Origin: Sclerotinia nivalis
Lineage: Eukaryota; Ascomycota; Leotiomycetes; Helotiales; Sclerotiniaceae
Assembly (NCBI GenBank): GCA_029531795.1
Contig: JAPEIS010000001.1
Location: 8,060,001-8,124,000, forward strand
DNA: 64,000 bases
Direction of reading: 5' to 3'
Within the stretch, counting starts at the first letter, position 1; each line of letters starts with the position of its first letter. This document shows positions 11,454-23,624 of the stretch, in pieces. The position numbers and the translations under genes were made by a program. A model generated the notes under the pieces. That model had not been told where the DNA came from. It searched no databases and saw only the letters and a list, made by a program, of their open reading frames with translations.

Positions 11454-13681
11454 ATAATAAATGTATGAGAGTATGAGAGTATGAATGCGAGAAACAGAAG
11501 GAGGAGGGAAAAGGCAGTTGAGCTTGAGACAAACTTGTTGATGTAAGGTTACTATCTAGTATGTCAATCCAACTTTTATAGTGTTTATCAATTGATTGAC
11601 GGATGATGTAAGATACGATTAAATGGATTGTACAGTAGTGTGTGGTTGATATTTGTTTCTTTTGAATGATTGTACCGGTAGTCTTTCCCAATTGTATTGT
11701 TCCTGATCCTTTGACCGTAATTAACCGTAATGATACCAAAGATATTAATTGATAAATTGCTGGTGAATTTCTCTTTCTCTTAATAGGATTGTAAGAAGTT
11801 GGAAAGAAAAAAAGAAAAAAATCAATTCAGATGAGAGTGGTGGAATTATCTTGATCTTTATTTTGTGTTTCGTTCATGGAAAGTTTTCTAGGGTTCCTTG
11901 ATATTGATTAGATAGGTAGGGTAGCATTAAGCCGAATTGTGTTTACAGCACTGTTGGAAAAATCTCTTTATCAGATTGGCTTGATCACACTGCAGGATCT
12001 GATAATGAACCACTACTGCACGAAGTATTTCTCCGCTCATATCCGCTCATATAGACCTAGCATTCATTTCTACACGTAAGAGATATGTTGATGATTTCTT
12101 GCATTAGTTTTCCTGTATCATTCTTTTTTATGCAAGATTGAAGATAGAATCACAAAGAATAACGGAAAGACGACACGAGAGATATTCTTTTCCGTGTCCA
12201 GTTGCCACCGATATATAACCAATTTCCAGTTGCCACCGATATATAGCCAATATCCATTATCCACAAATAAAATAGTTTCGCCATCGCCAACACTATACCC
12301 TGACTTCAAATACATAATCGCGTCAGGCCGGAATCAATGTAATCTTACAACTACTAGGTACGAGTATTTTAAATTTTAATCGCGAGTTTTGATCGACAAA
12401 TGAGGAATTGCATGTATGCATACTAATCTATGAATGGATGGATTGGTATGCTTATCAGATGGTAAAAAAAGGGAAAGGGGTTCCGAAAACGGAGTTTTTG
12501 ATTGTTTGGTTGGGATGATGGGATGAGATGAGATGAATCAGATGATCTGATTAGATAAAGAAGAGAAGATGAGGTGAGATAAAGGTTTTTTTTTTTTTTT
12601 TTTGATGGAGAGAGGAGGGAGTCTGACTGGGTTGAGCAATGAAAAAATGAAAAAGAGGCACGTGATTGATGGGAAGGTTTGTTTGTTTCTTTTTCTTTCT
12701 TTCCACCATCAACGCTACTCATATAAACCAGAATATATCGGTACTCGAATTTTTCATCCCCCAAACCCACATAATTATCACAGATACTTGTAGCTCATAA
12801 TGGCACTTGCACTTCCCCTAATCAACAAAAGCCCAGCCCAAGTCGTATGAATTCAAGGTGATTCAACATTCAACATCAAACTTTGGTTTTGCGATGTACA
12901 TACTAGCTATTCTTCACCAATTATTTATATTATTCCGTCATGATAGAGGAGTACTGAGGCCTCTTTTGAAATCACGGTAATACTCCGATGTAGACAGGTA
13001 GATATCTGGTTATTTATTTTTCTGCTATTTCTCTATGGGACTGACTGCATTTCATTCATGATCATGCCACCCTTCTCTAGATTGAAGTTATTAGTCAAAT
13101 CGTACTCACCATTCATCAGTTTCTCCCATTAGCTTTTGTTCATTTCATTCTTGTTTCCTTCTCTTTAGATTCGGTAAATGGTTTAAGAGCTTCATATATT
13201 ACGTCTTATCTTCTCTTCGTCGCCAATCTTTGTTGATTTCAATAAACTCTTCCAGAATGCGAAGAGTTATCCTCGAAGAGTTTGATCAGTATTTATGTTT
13301 AGGCAAGGTTCTCGATAGTTGGAGTTCATTTTTATGATGGGTGGAGGGAAGAGGGTGGAATATCTGGTTCATTGAACAGCAGCATGTATATACTTGATTA
13401 GTTTATCAGCTTTCGTTTCTAGCAACTTAATTGTAGTGGTATCTTTAATCCTGAATTTTTAATCAATTGATTGTTGGATGTCACGGACGGTGATCTTTGA
13501 AATGGTTCTGACATTAAGTTAAAACAAAACAGCCTACCAGTCACCACGTAGCAGTCCCTACTTTTCGGAGATCATTCATAGCCCGGCATGGCTTCCCTCA
13601 AATTTCTCATTTTGGACCTGCATCAATTTGATCACTCCCAAAACTTTTCTGTAGTCTCTTGCTTAGGAAGTTCCGCTTTAC
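11454..13681. other. Long intergenic region with a short tandem repeat
   Basis: No gene is supported. It includes the promoter side of the flavoprotein gene, a perfect-looking two-copy 28-bp repeat at 12198-12253 (CCAGTTGCCACCGATATATA core), a poly-T tract near 12,585-12,603 and a GATGA-type microsatellite at about 12,515-12,535. Confidence 0.6.
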
Positions 13682-14116
13682 AATAGCGGAAAAAGTAGTC
13701 TAATTTTAGCTCTCTTTCGAATGCTTGATCTCAATTCCGGGGCAATATTCGTGGACTCCCAAGATATTTCCCAGATCATACGCGCAGACAAGTCGGTCGA
13801 AACTGAATGTTCTTCCACGGGAACCCTATTTCTTCAGCGGAAGTAGTGTAGGATGAATTTGGATCCCTTTGAAGCTTCGGGCGATTTTTCGTTTCTTGAT
13901 GCCTTAAAGAAGGTAGAATTGAGGGCTCCGATTCTCGATCAGCTGGGCGGCTTAGATAGGGAGATGAACCCTGAATTGTTGTCTCATGGTCAGAAGCGAC
14001 TTTTCTCTTTAGTCAGGGGTAAGTTCAGGAATCATAAGAGAGAGTGCCATTTCCCGTCCTTGCCGAAACCCCCCTACGATATGGGCCTTTTCACAACGGA
14101 GGCATTCATCAAATAG
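13682..14116 (+). pseudogene. Fragment of an ABC-C (MRP-type) transporter, second nucleotide-binding domain
   Basis: The fragment starts at a degenerate Walker A (NSGKSSLILALFRML, with the first Gly lost) and continues LDLNSGAIFVDSQDIS. The Q-loop region survives only in another frame (EPYFFSGSS near 13,825). After the frame change it reads MNLDPF, DALKKVEL, LGGLD and the ABC signature LSHGQKRLFSLVRG. In ABCC transporters this order belongs to the C-terminal nucleotide-binding domain. Walker B, the membrane domains and everything upstream are absent. I call it a truncated, frameshifted relic. No other part of the transporter is visible within the neighbouring 2 kb. Confidence 0.75.
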
Positions 14117-14680
14117 ACCCGCATTCAATTATAGGTATAAAGACTTCAATTCGTCATTTGTCATTCCTTTCATTTTTATTTAAGATCTCAAATATTGTCA
14201 TTGTCTTGGGCAGACAAAATTACATGTGCTAGTGCGCATGCAAAGAGTAGATACTTAGGCTTGTCATCTTATTTGATCCATTTTTTCCTCTCTATTCTCT
14301 CATTGTCCACCAACCAATATCAATCAGTAGGTACCAACCGATTGAAAGCGGAGAAACGGAGCTGGATAAATTCTGTCGTATTACCCCGCGCAGGTTGCGG
14401 GCCCTCCGCAAAGCGGATAAATTGTATCTCCAGCTTAACCTTGCTGGAAAGAATACTACGAGTGGATGACGGGAAATTTTCCCGATGATCTTTTAAGTTA
14501 GATGACATGCCGAGTAACTGATCCACTACGATTAAATGCATTTTCAGTCGGTGTCCTTGGCTAAATGCTAATAAGGTCAGATAAATATCAACGTACAGAC
14601 GGGGTTTGTGAAGAGGCAAATTCAAAAGATATAAGAACGAGATGCAATCCCGTGGTTTGGGTTAGTTAACTGTTATCACA
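14117..14680. promoter_or_regulatory. 5' flank of the carboxylesterase gene
   Basis: Non-coding stretch between the transporter relic and the esterase start codon. I see no further coding sequence. It presumably holds the esterase promoter, but no specific element could be supported. Confidence 0.4.
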
Positions 14681-17001
14681 ATGTTTCGCCAGTCCCGTGT
14701 ACACTTTCTTCCTCTTTTTGCCTCCCTTATATTTCCAGTCATATCAGCTCTCTCAAATACTGATACATCATTGACACTTTTGTATCAAAATAACCTTAAT
14801 GCTTCTGATGATATAAACCACGTGGGATTCATTCTCCTCGACCCTCACTCTTCAAACGATGCACTCGCAGCATGTGAGACTTTGAATGAAAGTCTGCTCA
14901 GCAGTAGCACAATAAAACGCCATACACTCGATTTTCTACTTCCCCTATCATACCAAGCATACCGTGGTCGCGCCTCACCATCACAACTATATATCATTGA
15001 CAGTGGCATTGTTTCCTATGACCCAGCTCATGGATTGAGTTTTCCGAAGCCTGCTTATGACAATGTAAAACTTCCGGTTCTTTGTACTCAGTCTAGTGAT
15101 GAAAGTCAACCTGGGACGGCCAACGCTAGCAGTAGTAACAAGGTTTCTGTTGGTGCAGGAGGGAATACATACATCGGATTCCGCAACCAAAAATCATTCC
15201 GTTTTCTAGGTATACCATATGCAAATCCACCAGAAAGATTCGTCTATTCCACGCCATACTCACCCACTGGTCAAACAATTCAAGCAACCGCATATGGATC
15301 ACAATGCGCCCAGGTTTCTGGCGGAAGTGAGGATTGTTTGTTTCTCAACATCCAGACCCCATATATTCCCAAAGCGAAATCCACTAAGGATTTAAGACCG
15401 GTCATGTTTTGGATTCATGGTGGTGGATACGTTACTGGAAGTGGTGCTGATCAACTGAGCGATGGAGGGGATTTGGCTAGCAGAGAGGATATCGTTGTGG
15501 TGAATATTAATTACCGACTTTCAACCTTGGGATTTCTGGCCATTCCTGGAACGAATATTACGGGAAACTATGGTATTGCTGATCAAATTAATGCTCTAGA
15601 TGTAATAAATTCTGTTGGTTTTTTGCAATGGTCGTCGAGGCTAATATATGTTAGTGGACGGTGAAAAATATCGCTTCTTTTGGAGGAGATCCGAACCGAA
15701 TTACAATCATCGGTGAATCAGCTGGGGCAGGATCAGTCCGAGTACTTCTAGGCTCACCACCAGCAATTGGAAAATTTCAAGGTGCAGTGGCCATGTCCAA
15801 TCTCGGTGGTGGTGTAGATCTTGGACTCTCAGGTGACTATGCAACCACTTACTCCACATATCTCACTATACCAGAATCATATGCTCGCGCTGGCCAGAAT
15901 ATATTTCTGGCGTCTGGATGCAACCAAACATCTTTATTCGACCAAATTGCCTGCCTCAAAAATGTTCCCGCCTTACCTTTGGTTGAACTCGGCTACAATG
16001 CACAATACGTTGTCCAGGACGGCCACTATGTTAACACAGCTGAACTCGACCTTATCAATCATAATGGGAGCACAGCCTACGTAGATGTCATATTCGGTGT
16101 CACCGCCAATGACGGTGCATCAATCGGTTCCGTCTACCCTTCTAAGCCTGTCATTTCCGAAGTAGCTGGCATCGCCGCTTCTCTGGGTATATCTCAGTCT
16201 TATGCTCAATCAATAATTGATAGTGGGCTATTCCCTTACTACGACACTGGAAACATCACGCTTGACTCATTTAGTATGTAAAAGGGTTACAAAATTTCCT
16301 GTTTTTCCGACCCAATTCTGTTCTCCAATCTGCAACCCATTTTACCTCTTCCTCAAAACAAATCCTTTCTTTCCTCTGATACAATTTGTTTCTCATTTTC
16401 TCTTCAATTCTGTCCCTGATAGGCAACACTGACTCACCAATTCACAACAGATGTGTCACAGCGGGTGGCGACGGATAAAGATTTCAGATGTGTAGATCAG
16501 GCGACTATGTTCGCGGGCTCTAAAAATGACATTTTCAGGTCGAGCTATTTCTATGAGATGGATAGGACGATTGCGGGCTACGACCCCAATGGACTTGGTG
16601 GACCTCCAGCTTCGCCTGGGTACCCTAATGGAAACCCAAATTTGCCATATTTCAAGTTTCATGGAGCTGATATGCCGTGGGTATTTGGAGCTTTCAATAC
16701 CGGATTGCAGTTCAGAGACGTTGAGGACTTATGGAGCTTGGAGTTGAGTGTCAGTTACTTTGGAGCATTTGTAAGGACGGGAAATCCAAATCCAGATGAT
16801 GGGTTTTTGAAAAGTAGGGGATACGGAACCGTGCAGAAGGGCATCAAAAAGGGAGGGAAATGGGAGGAGGTGGGTGTTGGAGGGGAAAATGGCAGTATGA
16901 TGTTGATTGATTGGCCAGGGAAAGCCAAAAGCTTCGCAGACTTGAAACAGTGCAAGTGGCTGGGATATCCAGTTGATTATTTTGTTAATGGTGGTATTTA
17001 G
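14681..17001 (+). CDS. Secreted type-B carboxylesterase/lipase
   Basis: Three exons, 14681-15601, 15655-16273 and 16451-17001, give about 696 residues. Intron 1 is 53 nt (GTAATA...TTAG) and intron 2 is 177 nt (GTATGT...AACAG); both restore the frame. The N-terminus has a hydrophobic signal-like stretch (FLPLFASLIFPVISA). The type-B esterase fold follows, with SEDCLFLNIQTP at about 216-227, oxyanion HGGG at 246-249, and the nucleophile elbow GESAGAGS with Ser at about residue 329. The FHGADMPWVFG segment in exon 3 fits the catalytic His region. The roughly 150 residues before the GIPYA segment are longer than usual. It likely hydrolyses carboxylic esters outside the cell; the substrate cannot be told from sequence. 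Intact, unlike the relic at 580. Confidence 0.88.
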
Positions 17002-17800
17002 CAAAATTTGATTAGTCCGGCCTATGTTCGCATTCGACTGAAATAGGAAGATGCTTGAGATGTACAATGAAGATATACCATGTGTAATTCTACTTCAATA
17101 GAACCTAAAAAAATTTTAAGATCAAATTGATAGTTTCACTTTCCCAGTTGAAGTCTCACATACGATCAGTTGACCTTCCTGGCTCTCATGTCTCCAGAAA
17201 TGATCTCAATAGTCCTAGTCTCTCGTATATTTCATTTTCCGATTTTTCGCCATTTCTCACTCATCTTTCTACTTGTTCCAATTACCTCATCACCATCATC
17301 ACTTTGGTCGAAGGTGGTGATTTGGTACAATAATGTACCGGTACTATAATTAGATAGTAATGAATTTGGGTAAGATGGCGTTCAATATCAGCCTCGCTAT
17401 ACAATTCCCGTCTCCTCGCATACTCGTCCAGTTCTAGAATATTGTTGTAGTCTTATGTCATGGTAAGAAGAGTTTGATCCTACTACATGACCGATTATTT
17501 GACCGTAGACAATATAAAGCCCCCATTCCGTTCGCAAATTTGATGCAGAAAAACATGTTGACACAAGTGATCCATCAATAGGGAGCTCCAACCAAGTGTC
17601 AATTATTGTAATTCATTATTTTCCCACCAAGGTACATCCCTACTAATTAATGAACGCAAAAGAGACGTCGTATCATCAACTGCATATTGGAGTAGAAGTA
17701 AATACCCTTATATCGATCCCTGGCCAAATCCATGCTTCCCCAGACACACCCTCAAACGCCCACAATGTCTCGACATGCAGCTCCATATATTACAACGTCT
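17002..17800. other. Intergenic between convergent esterase and TAF6 genes
   Basis: The two neighbouring genes end here, tail to tail. Short Ser-rich open frames show no family signature. Terminators could not be assigned. Confidence 0.5.
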
Positions 17801-19268
17801 CTAGTTCTTCTCTCTCGTTTCTAAGATTGCCTTGTTCAATTTATGATCCCTCACATTCCGTACCCTTTTCCCAATAGTGGGTCCCAGGTACTCTTCCAGT
17901 TGTTTTCCCTCATCGTCATCTACATCCATCATCCCATTCATTCCATTACCATTGGCACCATTTGTACCATTCATAAGAATTTCAACCTCTTGAGAAAGAC
18001 TCATAACAGCTTTCATAAGTACCGCAATCAACATCTGTATTTCCTTATCGTCCCCGGTTCTGTCAGCTCTCAACTTGTTCAACACATAATCGAAAGCGTT
18101 CAAGTTTGGAAGAATGAGAGCTCTAACACCGTCAGGACCACCAATTGCCAGAAGTCCACTGATAGCCCCATAATATTCTCCCGGAGAGCGCGTTGGATCT
18201 AAGAAGAATTTTAGACATGACCTTGCTAGCCTTGCCCTAAGCTGTGCGTTTGATTCCGTGTATTTCTTCGAGATAACGCCAATGAGAGACGCTGCTGTAT
18301 CCCGCAGTTGATATTTTTCTTTCAATTCATCTGGGGCCCCTGTGCCAAGTGTACGGCCGACTAGACATGTAAGAATAGGTGGGCAAAGACTGGATATGTA
18401 AGGATTGACAAAGAGGGTTTTATTTGAAATGAGGGCATCTGCTAATTTCAACATTTGTTGTAATACGAAAAGATTGCCCAAGGAATGAGTAACTTTCTCC
18501 GCAATGAAATGAACAAAATATGGCACCAATTGATGAAGACCCGGGTCCGATCTTACACTTTCCAGAGCGGATTCCCGTAATGTAACAACTTCCGGATCAT
18601 TGTCATCATCTAGAATAGCTGCGCGGATTTTATCGAAGAATAGTATTAACTCTTTCGACACAATGTGTTTGACTAAAGGCTTGACCGAAACATTATCATT
18701 GCCAGCCAAAGCTCCGAGAGCTAGATTTGCACCGGGACCTTTAGGTACTAGGTCATTTGCACGAGCTTCTGCTGTCGTGGGATTTTGCGGAATTGATGGC
18801 TGGACGCCTTCGACCGCGAGCCAATGTGCTGTTGAATAGCATTAGCACCATAATCATGCTCTTGATTTCGATACTTTCTTTCTTACCAGTAAATGACATA
18901 TCCCTAGGAACCTTTGGTAGAGGCGCATTAATCAGTTTCTCAAAATCTACTTCTTCATCCTCAATGTAAAAGAGTGGTTGGCCAGGACCCAAGCTTGCCT
19001 CCCCAAATCTCAGTGGCCTCGTCGATTCGTAACCATAGAGTGGCTCGACATCCAGTACTTTGAGCGCCTGCGAAATATCTTGTGTTCCTAATACTGTTCT
19101 TTTCCCTTGATGCATAAATCGCATTGCTTCGACAATGACCTGTCCGACTCGGTATTCGACCTCTTGGGATAATGCCCTCACTGCTTCTTCTCCCAGTTGT
19201 GAGATACCGACAGATTCCGCGACGTCACGAACATTATCTGGGTTCCATACTAACTTAGGATCCGACAT
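17801..19268 (-). CDS. TAF6: TFIID/SAGA subunit TAF6
   Basis: Two exons, 19268-18887 and 18828-17801, with a 58-nt intron at 18829-18886 (GTAAG donor, GCTAATG branch, CAACAG acceptor), give about 469 residues. The N-terminus is the TAF6 histone fold: [32 protein letters not shown], then [39 protein letters not shown] linker leads to the junction reading [17 protein letters not shown] across the intron. The C-terminal half is the TAF6 HEAT-like domain ([53 protein letters not shown]). It pairs with TAF9 in TFIID and, in fungi, also in SAGA. I chose the ATG at 19268 ([10 protein letters not shown]) because the frame upstream lacks another ATG. An upstream coding exon cannot be excluded. Confidence 0.93.
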
Positions 19269-19835
19269 GTTGATCAATTGAGCTTTGAGTTTCTGAAGAA
19301 GATGGGATCGGTCGTAGATTGTTATTGAAGGTTGATGGACTTAATGCGACAGCGAATAAAGTCACGAATATCTTTACCTGGAGGATTCGCGTGTAGAGAA
19401 GATGGAGAAGGGTCCGAAAGGCTTTTGAAATGCTGACATCTGTACGAATAAATATTGTTGTCGGTGCATTCATTAATATGTCTCGCGGGATATTCTTTGA
19501 ACGATACCTTACTGATTGTTGGAGCTAAGGACCACAAGGCTGAACTCTTTTACGAGGCTATTTACTGTGTAGAACTGCTTTAGATAGTTTTCACTTCATT
19601 TCATTTCATTTCATGGCACTACACTGGCACTACCTACTACTACCATACCTACATTCAACATTAGAATTTTCATACGGTCTTTTTTTTCTTTGACTTGGTC
19701 CGATCGCATGTTGTACTTTTGCTGAAAAGGCACCCCCCACATTCTAAAACACATACCCCGCTATCTTCTCTCACCCATTAATTTCCAATCACTCTTCCAA
19801 AGATACATTTCTGGTACTTTCGTGTACCTTGCAAG
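19269..19835. promoter_or_regulatory. Divergent promoter region between TAF6 and thymidylate kinase
   Basis: A 567-bp spacer between divergent genes. It includes an ATTTC microsatellite near 19,590-19,612 and a T-rich tract near 19,680. CT-rich sequence lies just before the kinase ATG, as is common upstream of fungal housekeeping genes. Confidence 0.45.
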
Positions 19836-20656
19836 ATGACCACTTCCATAGAGCCCTATCCTTACCGCGAGCCCTCACAACCTATCTCCCGCGGCTCATT
19901 CATCTTGATCGAAGGACTCGACCGAGCTGGAAAAACGACACAAGTGAGGAAGTTATGCGATAGACTATATGCTTCTGGACGAAATATTAAGCTGATGCGA
20001 TTTCCCGGTATTTACCATCTCATTACTACACATTTTGTATTCAATTACTGGATAACCCCTTCCTGATCAAAGGCAAAAGCTTCAAGCTCACAGATCAAGA
20101 CAGAACAACCTCAATCGGTCAACAGATAAATTCCTATCTCCAATCTTCTACTATTCTGCCCGATCAGGCAATACACCTTCTCTTCTCGGCGAATCGATGG
20201 GAGAAAGCACAGGAAATCCGTCAATTTATTGCACAAGGGTACACAATTGTCTGCGATCGTTATTACTACTCAGGAATGATTTACACTTCTTCGAAGTATC
20301 CGACTGATTCTCCAAGCCACCTTTCTCTTGAATGGTGCAAGAACCCTGAAATAGGATTGCCCATGCCGGATAAAGTGATATTCTTGGATTTAGAGCCTGA
20401 GGAAGCAGAAAAACGAGGAGGGTACGGGGATGAGAAGTACGAAACGAGAGGGATGCAGAGGAGAGTTAGGGATGGATTTTTGAGGTTGCAGAATACGGCT
20501 ATCACAGGCTTTGAGCATGAGCGAAGTATAATGAAGGCCATCAATGCGGGCGGTGGTGTGAAAGAAGTCGCGGAGAAGATATGGGATGCTGTTATGGCTC
20601 TGGTAGAACACGTAGAAAAAGGGGAGCTTGGAGATTTAGCTGTAGTGCGACGATGA
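19836..20656 (+). CDS. CDC8: Thymidylate kinase (dTMP kinase)
   Basis: Two exons, 19836-20007 and 20094-20656, with an 86-nt intron at 20008-20093, give 244 residues. The P-loop is EGLDRAGKTTQ at about residues 26-36. The splice joins MRFP to a DQDRTTSIGQQI segment, which supplies the conserved FPD and RTT-IG elements that bind dTMP. The DR(Y/H) motif is CDRYYYSG, and a LFSANRWE segment precedes it. A C-terminal lid and helix region follows. The enzyme phosphorylates dTMP to dTDP and is essential for dTTP supply. The intron position and restored motifs make the model firm. It is transcribed divergently from TAF6 and convergently with GTP cyclohydrolase. Confidence 0.95.
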
Positions 20657-20965
20657 TAAACAAAAGCAGAGGAACAAAATAGGAACGGACCAGCGCATTT
20701 ACAATGAGAACAATAGCTGTATGTGGTAAGAACCATTGGCAAGGGATATAGTGAAAACATGCCAACGAAGTTGGTTGTCCTTCCAGTTCGTATTTGTTGA
20801 GTTCAAGGCCAAAGACCTAGCATAGAAGAATTATCCAATATAGACATAAATGGCGTTAAGACCAAAGAATGAACGCCTTCCCATGGTAGTGTTGAAGACC
20901 ATCGTACCTTTTCCCAAAACGCCGCAAAATGCAAATGCAAATGTACCACCCCTTTTGCCAATTAT
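20657..20965. terminator. Shared 3' region of convergent thymidylate kinase and GTP cyclohydrolase genes
   Basis: A 309-bp tail-to-tail spacer with no further gene. It must hold the 3' ends of both transcripts, but no specific polyadenylation signal could be assigned with confidence. Confidence 0.35.
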
Positions 20966-22027
20966 CTATCTTCTATTCAAGCCCACCAAACTAAAGAACT
21001 CATTTCTAGTCTTCTCTCTTTTCTCTATGCAACCAAGAACACAACTCGTAATCGTGGTAGCACTTGTTTTCTCTACTCCACGCATAACCATGCATAAATG
21101 GCTCGATTCCATGACAACTGCTACGCCCTGTGGTTTGAGAATTTCCATAACGGCATGTGCGACATCTTTCGTGAGCCTCTCTTGAATTTGTAGCCTTCGT
21201 GAAAACATGTCTGCAATTCGAGGTAACTTCGAAATACCGATGACATTTCGATCTGGAATATAGCCAATGTGCATCTGTGATTCATTAATATAAGCCTCCA
21301 GTGCTTCCAACGACATCAGAAAGACAAGCCTACCTTTCCAGTGAATGGAACCATATGATGTTCGCACATACTGAAGACCTCGATATCTTTGACAATTACT
21401 AATTCATTGTGGTCCTCATGAAAAATTGCATCATTGACAATGTCCCTAACATTTTCCTGATATCCTTTCGTGAGGTATAGCATTGCTTTTGCGTATCGCT
21501 CAGGGGTGGCTAAAAGACCTTCTCGATCCGGATCTTCACCTATGCATTCGAGAATTGTGCGAACTGCGCCTGTCAATTTTGACATTCGGACAGCTGCTTG
21601 TTCTGGAGATTCATCGAGACGTTCTCGTGCGCCTTTGCCTGAGATGTAAATTAGCTACAGGAGCGAAAGAATACCAATTTTCTCACATCCGGCTGGGACG
21701 GAATGAAGAGGATGACGACATACTAGGCCGACTCAAACCATCAAAATCAATGACTGGACTTGGACTTCTCGAAACCTCAACAGGAGTCTCGTCCGGGGTG
21801 TCTGCAGCCTCATCTCTTGGATCTCTCGCCGGTTTGGTGCTGACACTGTGTCTTCGATGTCCATGTCCATGATGACCATTTGCCTTTGACTTCCTCTTCT
21901 TCTTCTTAGTCATTTCCCCGCCTTCCCAATTACTTTCGGATTTGCGTTTGGAATTTCCGCCATTGGATTCTCTGTTTTCCTTCTCTGCTTCCTCCTTGTT
22001 TCCATCTAGGTTGGAGAATTGTACCAT
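20966..22027 (-). CDS. FOL2: GTP cyclohydrolase I
   Basis: Three exons, 22027-21724, 21638-21334 and 21274-20966, with introns of 85 and 59 nt, give 305 residues. The first donor is GTATGT at 21723, which yields the junction [17 protein letters not shown]; a longer read-through ends at a stop. The enzyme core is clear: [36 protein letters not shown], then the zinc and active-site segment [32 protein letters not shown] and the second zinc-ligand region [11 protein letters not shown]. The N-terminal 100 residues are a lysine- and serine-rich, His/Gly-containing extension typical of fungal enzymes and probably disordered. It converts GTP to 7,8-dihydroneopterin triphosphate, the first step to folate and tetrahydrobiopterin. 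Intact. Confidence 0.95.
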
Positions 22028-22640
22028 AATGGAAGATCTGGAATTGAATGAAAATTTATATTTTAGTGTTTGTTCGAAGTGGGAAAAAATAAATAATGTG
22101 TAGATGGGGGTGATTGTAATCGAAGAAATTTTACCAGTGCAGTGAGAGATTTACTGTAGGTATGTCTCTCCGAGATAAGGCTCGATTAATTATCTAAAGT
22201 GGCGCTAACAATTATCTAGGTCATCTAGTACCTGGGTAGCATTCATACATTCATACAGGTACGGCAGGTACGGAGTACAAGTCCGGGGATAGGGTAGGGG
22301 TCAGCCTCAGCCTTGTGTGCATGAATCAACAACACCAATTAATCTCAAAGGAACCTTTTCAAATAATCTTACCTACCTAGTAGTACATACCGGTGTAGGT
22401 CTCACCTTTCGAAACAACCGCAAGATTTATACATCCTTTAAGGAAAACAACATATTTTCAACAATATCTCTACATCGACTCTTTCTTCTTGTGTATAACA
22501 ACTAAGACTTGTCGGACTATCATCATCGATAAGAGTTTCGGTCCCAAGGCTATTTTCATTACTTATCAATTTAGCACCGACTACTAGCTCAAGAATCACT
22601 GCATGATACCTACCGATTTACCGTGAGAGCGCCAGTCGAT
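22028..22640. promoter_or_regulatory. Divergent promoter region between GTP cyclohydrolase and TAF11
   Basis: About 610 bp between two divergent start codons. No coding signature. Several short GGTACGG and CTACCTAG motifs recur between 22,230 and 22,400; their function is unknown. Confidence 0.4.
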
Positions 22641-23624
22641 ATGGCGTCTCCACCAGCACCTCCAGAATTTTCTAACAATCCCCTCTCCGTCACGATAACC
22701 CCCAATTCAACACCACCATCTACAACTACGTTGTCGCATACCCGTCGAGCTTCTGAAGTCATTTCCATCAAACGTCGGAAAGCAAGTATGATATCCACAA
22801 CTTCAACCCACTCTGCACATCCTTTACGCCAAACCTCCTTCCCTCCCGAATCCGCCGTATACACACCTGGCTATGAACGTTCACCAAGTGTTGATACTAT
22901 GTCCCTTGTAAGCGGGAGCGTCGCCGGTGGTCAATCAAAAAGGAAACGCGCAAGAAAGTCGAAAGGTGGAAAGGGTGATTTTGAGGGATCCAATGCTGGC
23001 GCGGTAAAATCAGAAGGACCTTCCTCAAAGAAACGACGAACATCAACTGGAAACATAGAAGACGAGGAGGAAGATGACAACACTGTGGATCAAACTATGA
23101 CATCGATGACGTCTAGTATCGAAGAAAAGCAAAGGGATATACAACGAAGGGCCTTACTGGCGAACCATTTGGATCCAGAACAGTTTGAACGTTACACAGC
23201 TATGAGAGCCGTAAAATTTCCAGACGCCACCATTCGGAGAATTGTGAATCAGACTCTTTCGCAGAGTGTACCGGCTACTGTAATTTTGGCGGTAAAGAGT
23301 GTGGCCAAACAATTTGTTGGGGAATTAATTGAAGGTGCGAGGAAGGTACAAACACAATGGATCGAAGCTGGGGAGCCGAACTCTGGATTTGTCATTTCAC
23401 CAGTGGAGGACACGAATATCGCTGGCGGGGAAGAAGACGGAGGAGCAGTCAAGGAGTTGAGGAGAGCACCTTTGCAGGCGGATCATCTGAGGGAGGCATT
23501 AAGAAGGTTGAGACAGGGAAATGAAGATGGATTGGCTGGACAACTGAATTTATGGCAATTGCAACAGCATAGTGGGGTTGAAAGGTTTGCTTCTAGGGTT
23601 GGAGGGAAGCGGCTTTTCAAATGA
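22641..23624 (+). CDS. TAF11: TFIID subunit TAF11
   Basis: A single exon of about 327 residues. The frame is open a few codons upstream, but the first ATG is at 22641 (MASPPAPPEF). The N-terminal half is Ser/Thr/Pro-rich with a basic SKRKRARKSK patch and an acidic EDEEEDD patch. The histone-fold half starts around ERYTAMRAVKFPDATIRRIV, continues NQTLSQSVPATVILAVKSVAKQFVGELIEGA, and closes with PLQADHLREALRRL, the TAF11/hTAFII28 pattern. In TFIID it pairs with TAF13 and contacts TBP and TFIIA. The segment between the two histone-fold parts (about 30 residues, GEP...GGEEDGG) is a variable loop, common in fungi. The gene looks intact. Together with TAF6 it puts two TFIID subunit genes within 6 kb. 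Confidence 0.92.
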   Translation: MASPPAPPEFSNNPLSVTITPNSTPPSTTTLSHTRRASEVISIKRRKASMISTTSTHSAHPLRQTSFPPESAVYTPGYERSPSVDTMSLVSGSVAGGQSKRKRARKSKGGKGDFEGSNAGAVKSEGPSSKKRRTSTGNIEDEEEDDNTVDQTMTSMTSSIEEKQRDIQRRALLANHLDPEQFERYTAMRAVKFPDATIRRIVNQTLSQSVPATVILAVKSVAKQFVGELIEGARKVQTQWIEAGEPNSGFVISPVEDTNIAGGEEDGGAVKELRRAPLQADHLREALRRLRQGNEDGLAGQLNLWQLQQHSGVERFASRVGGKRLFK

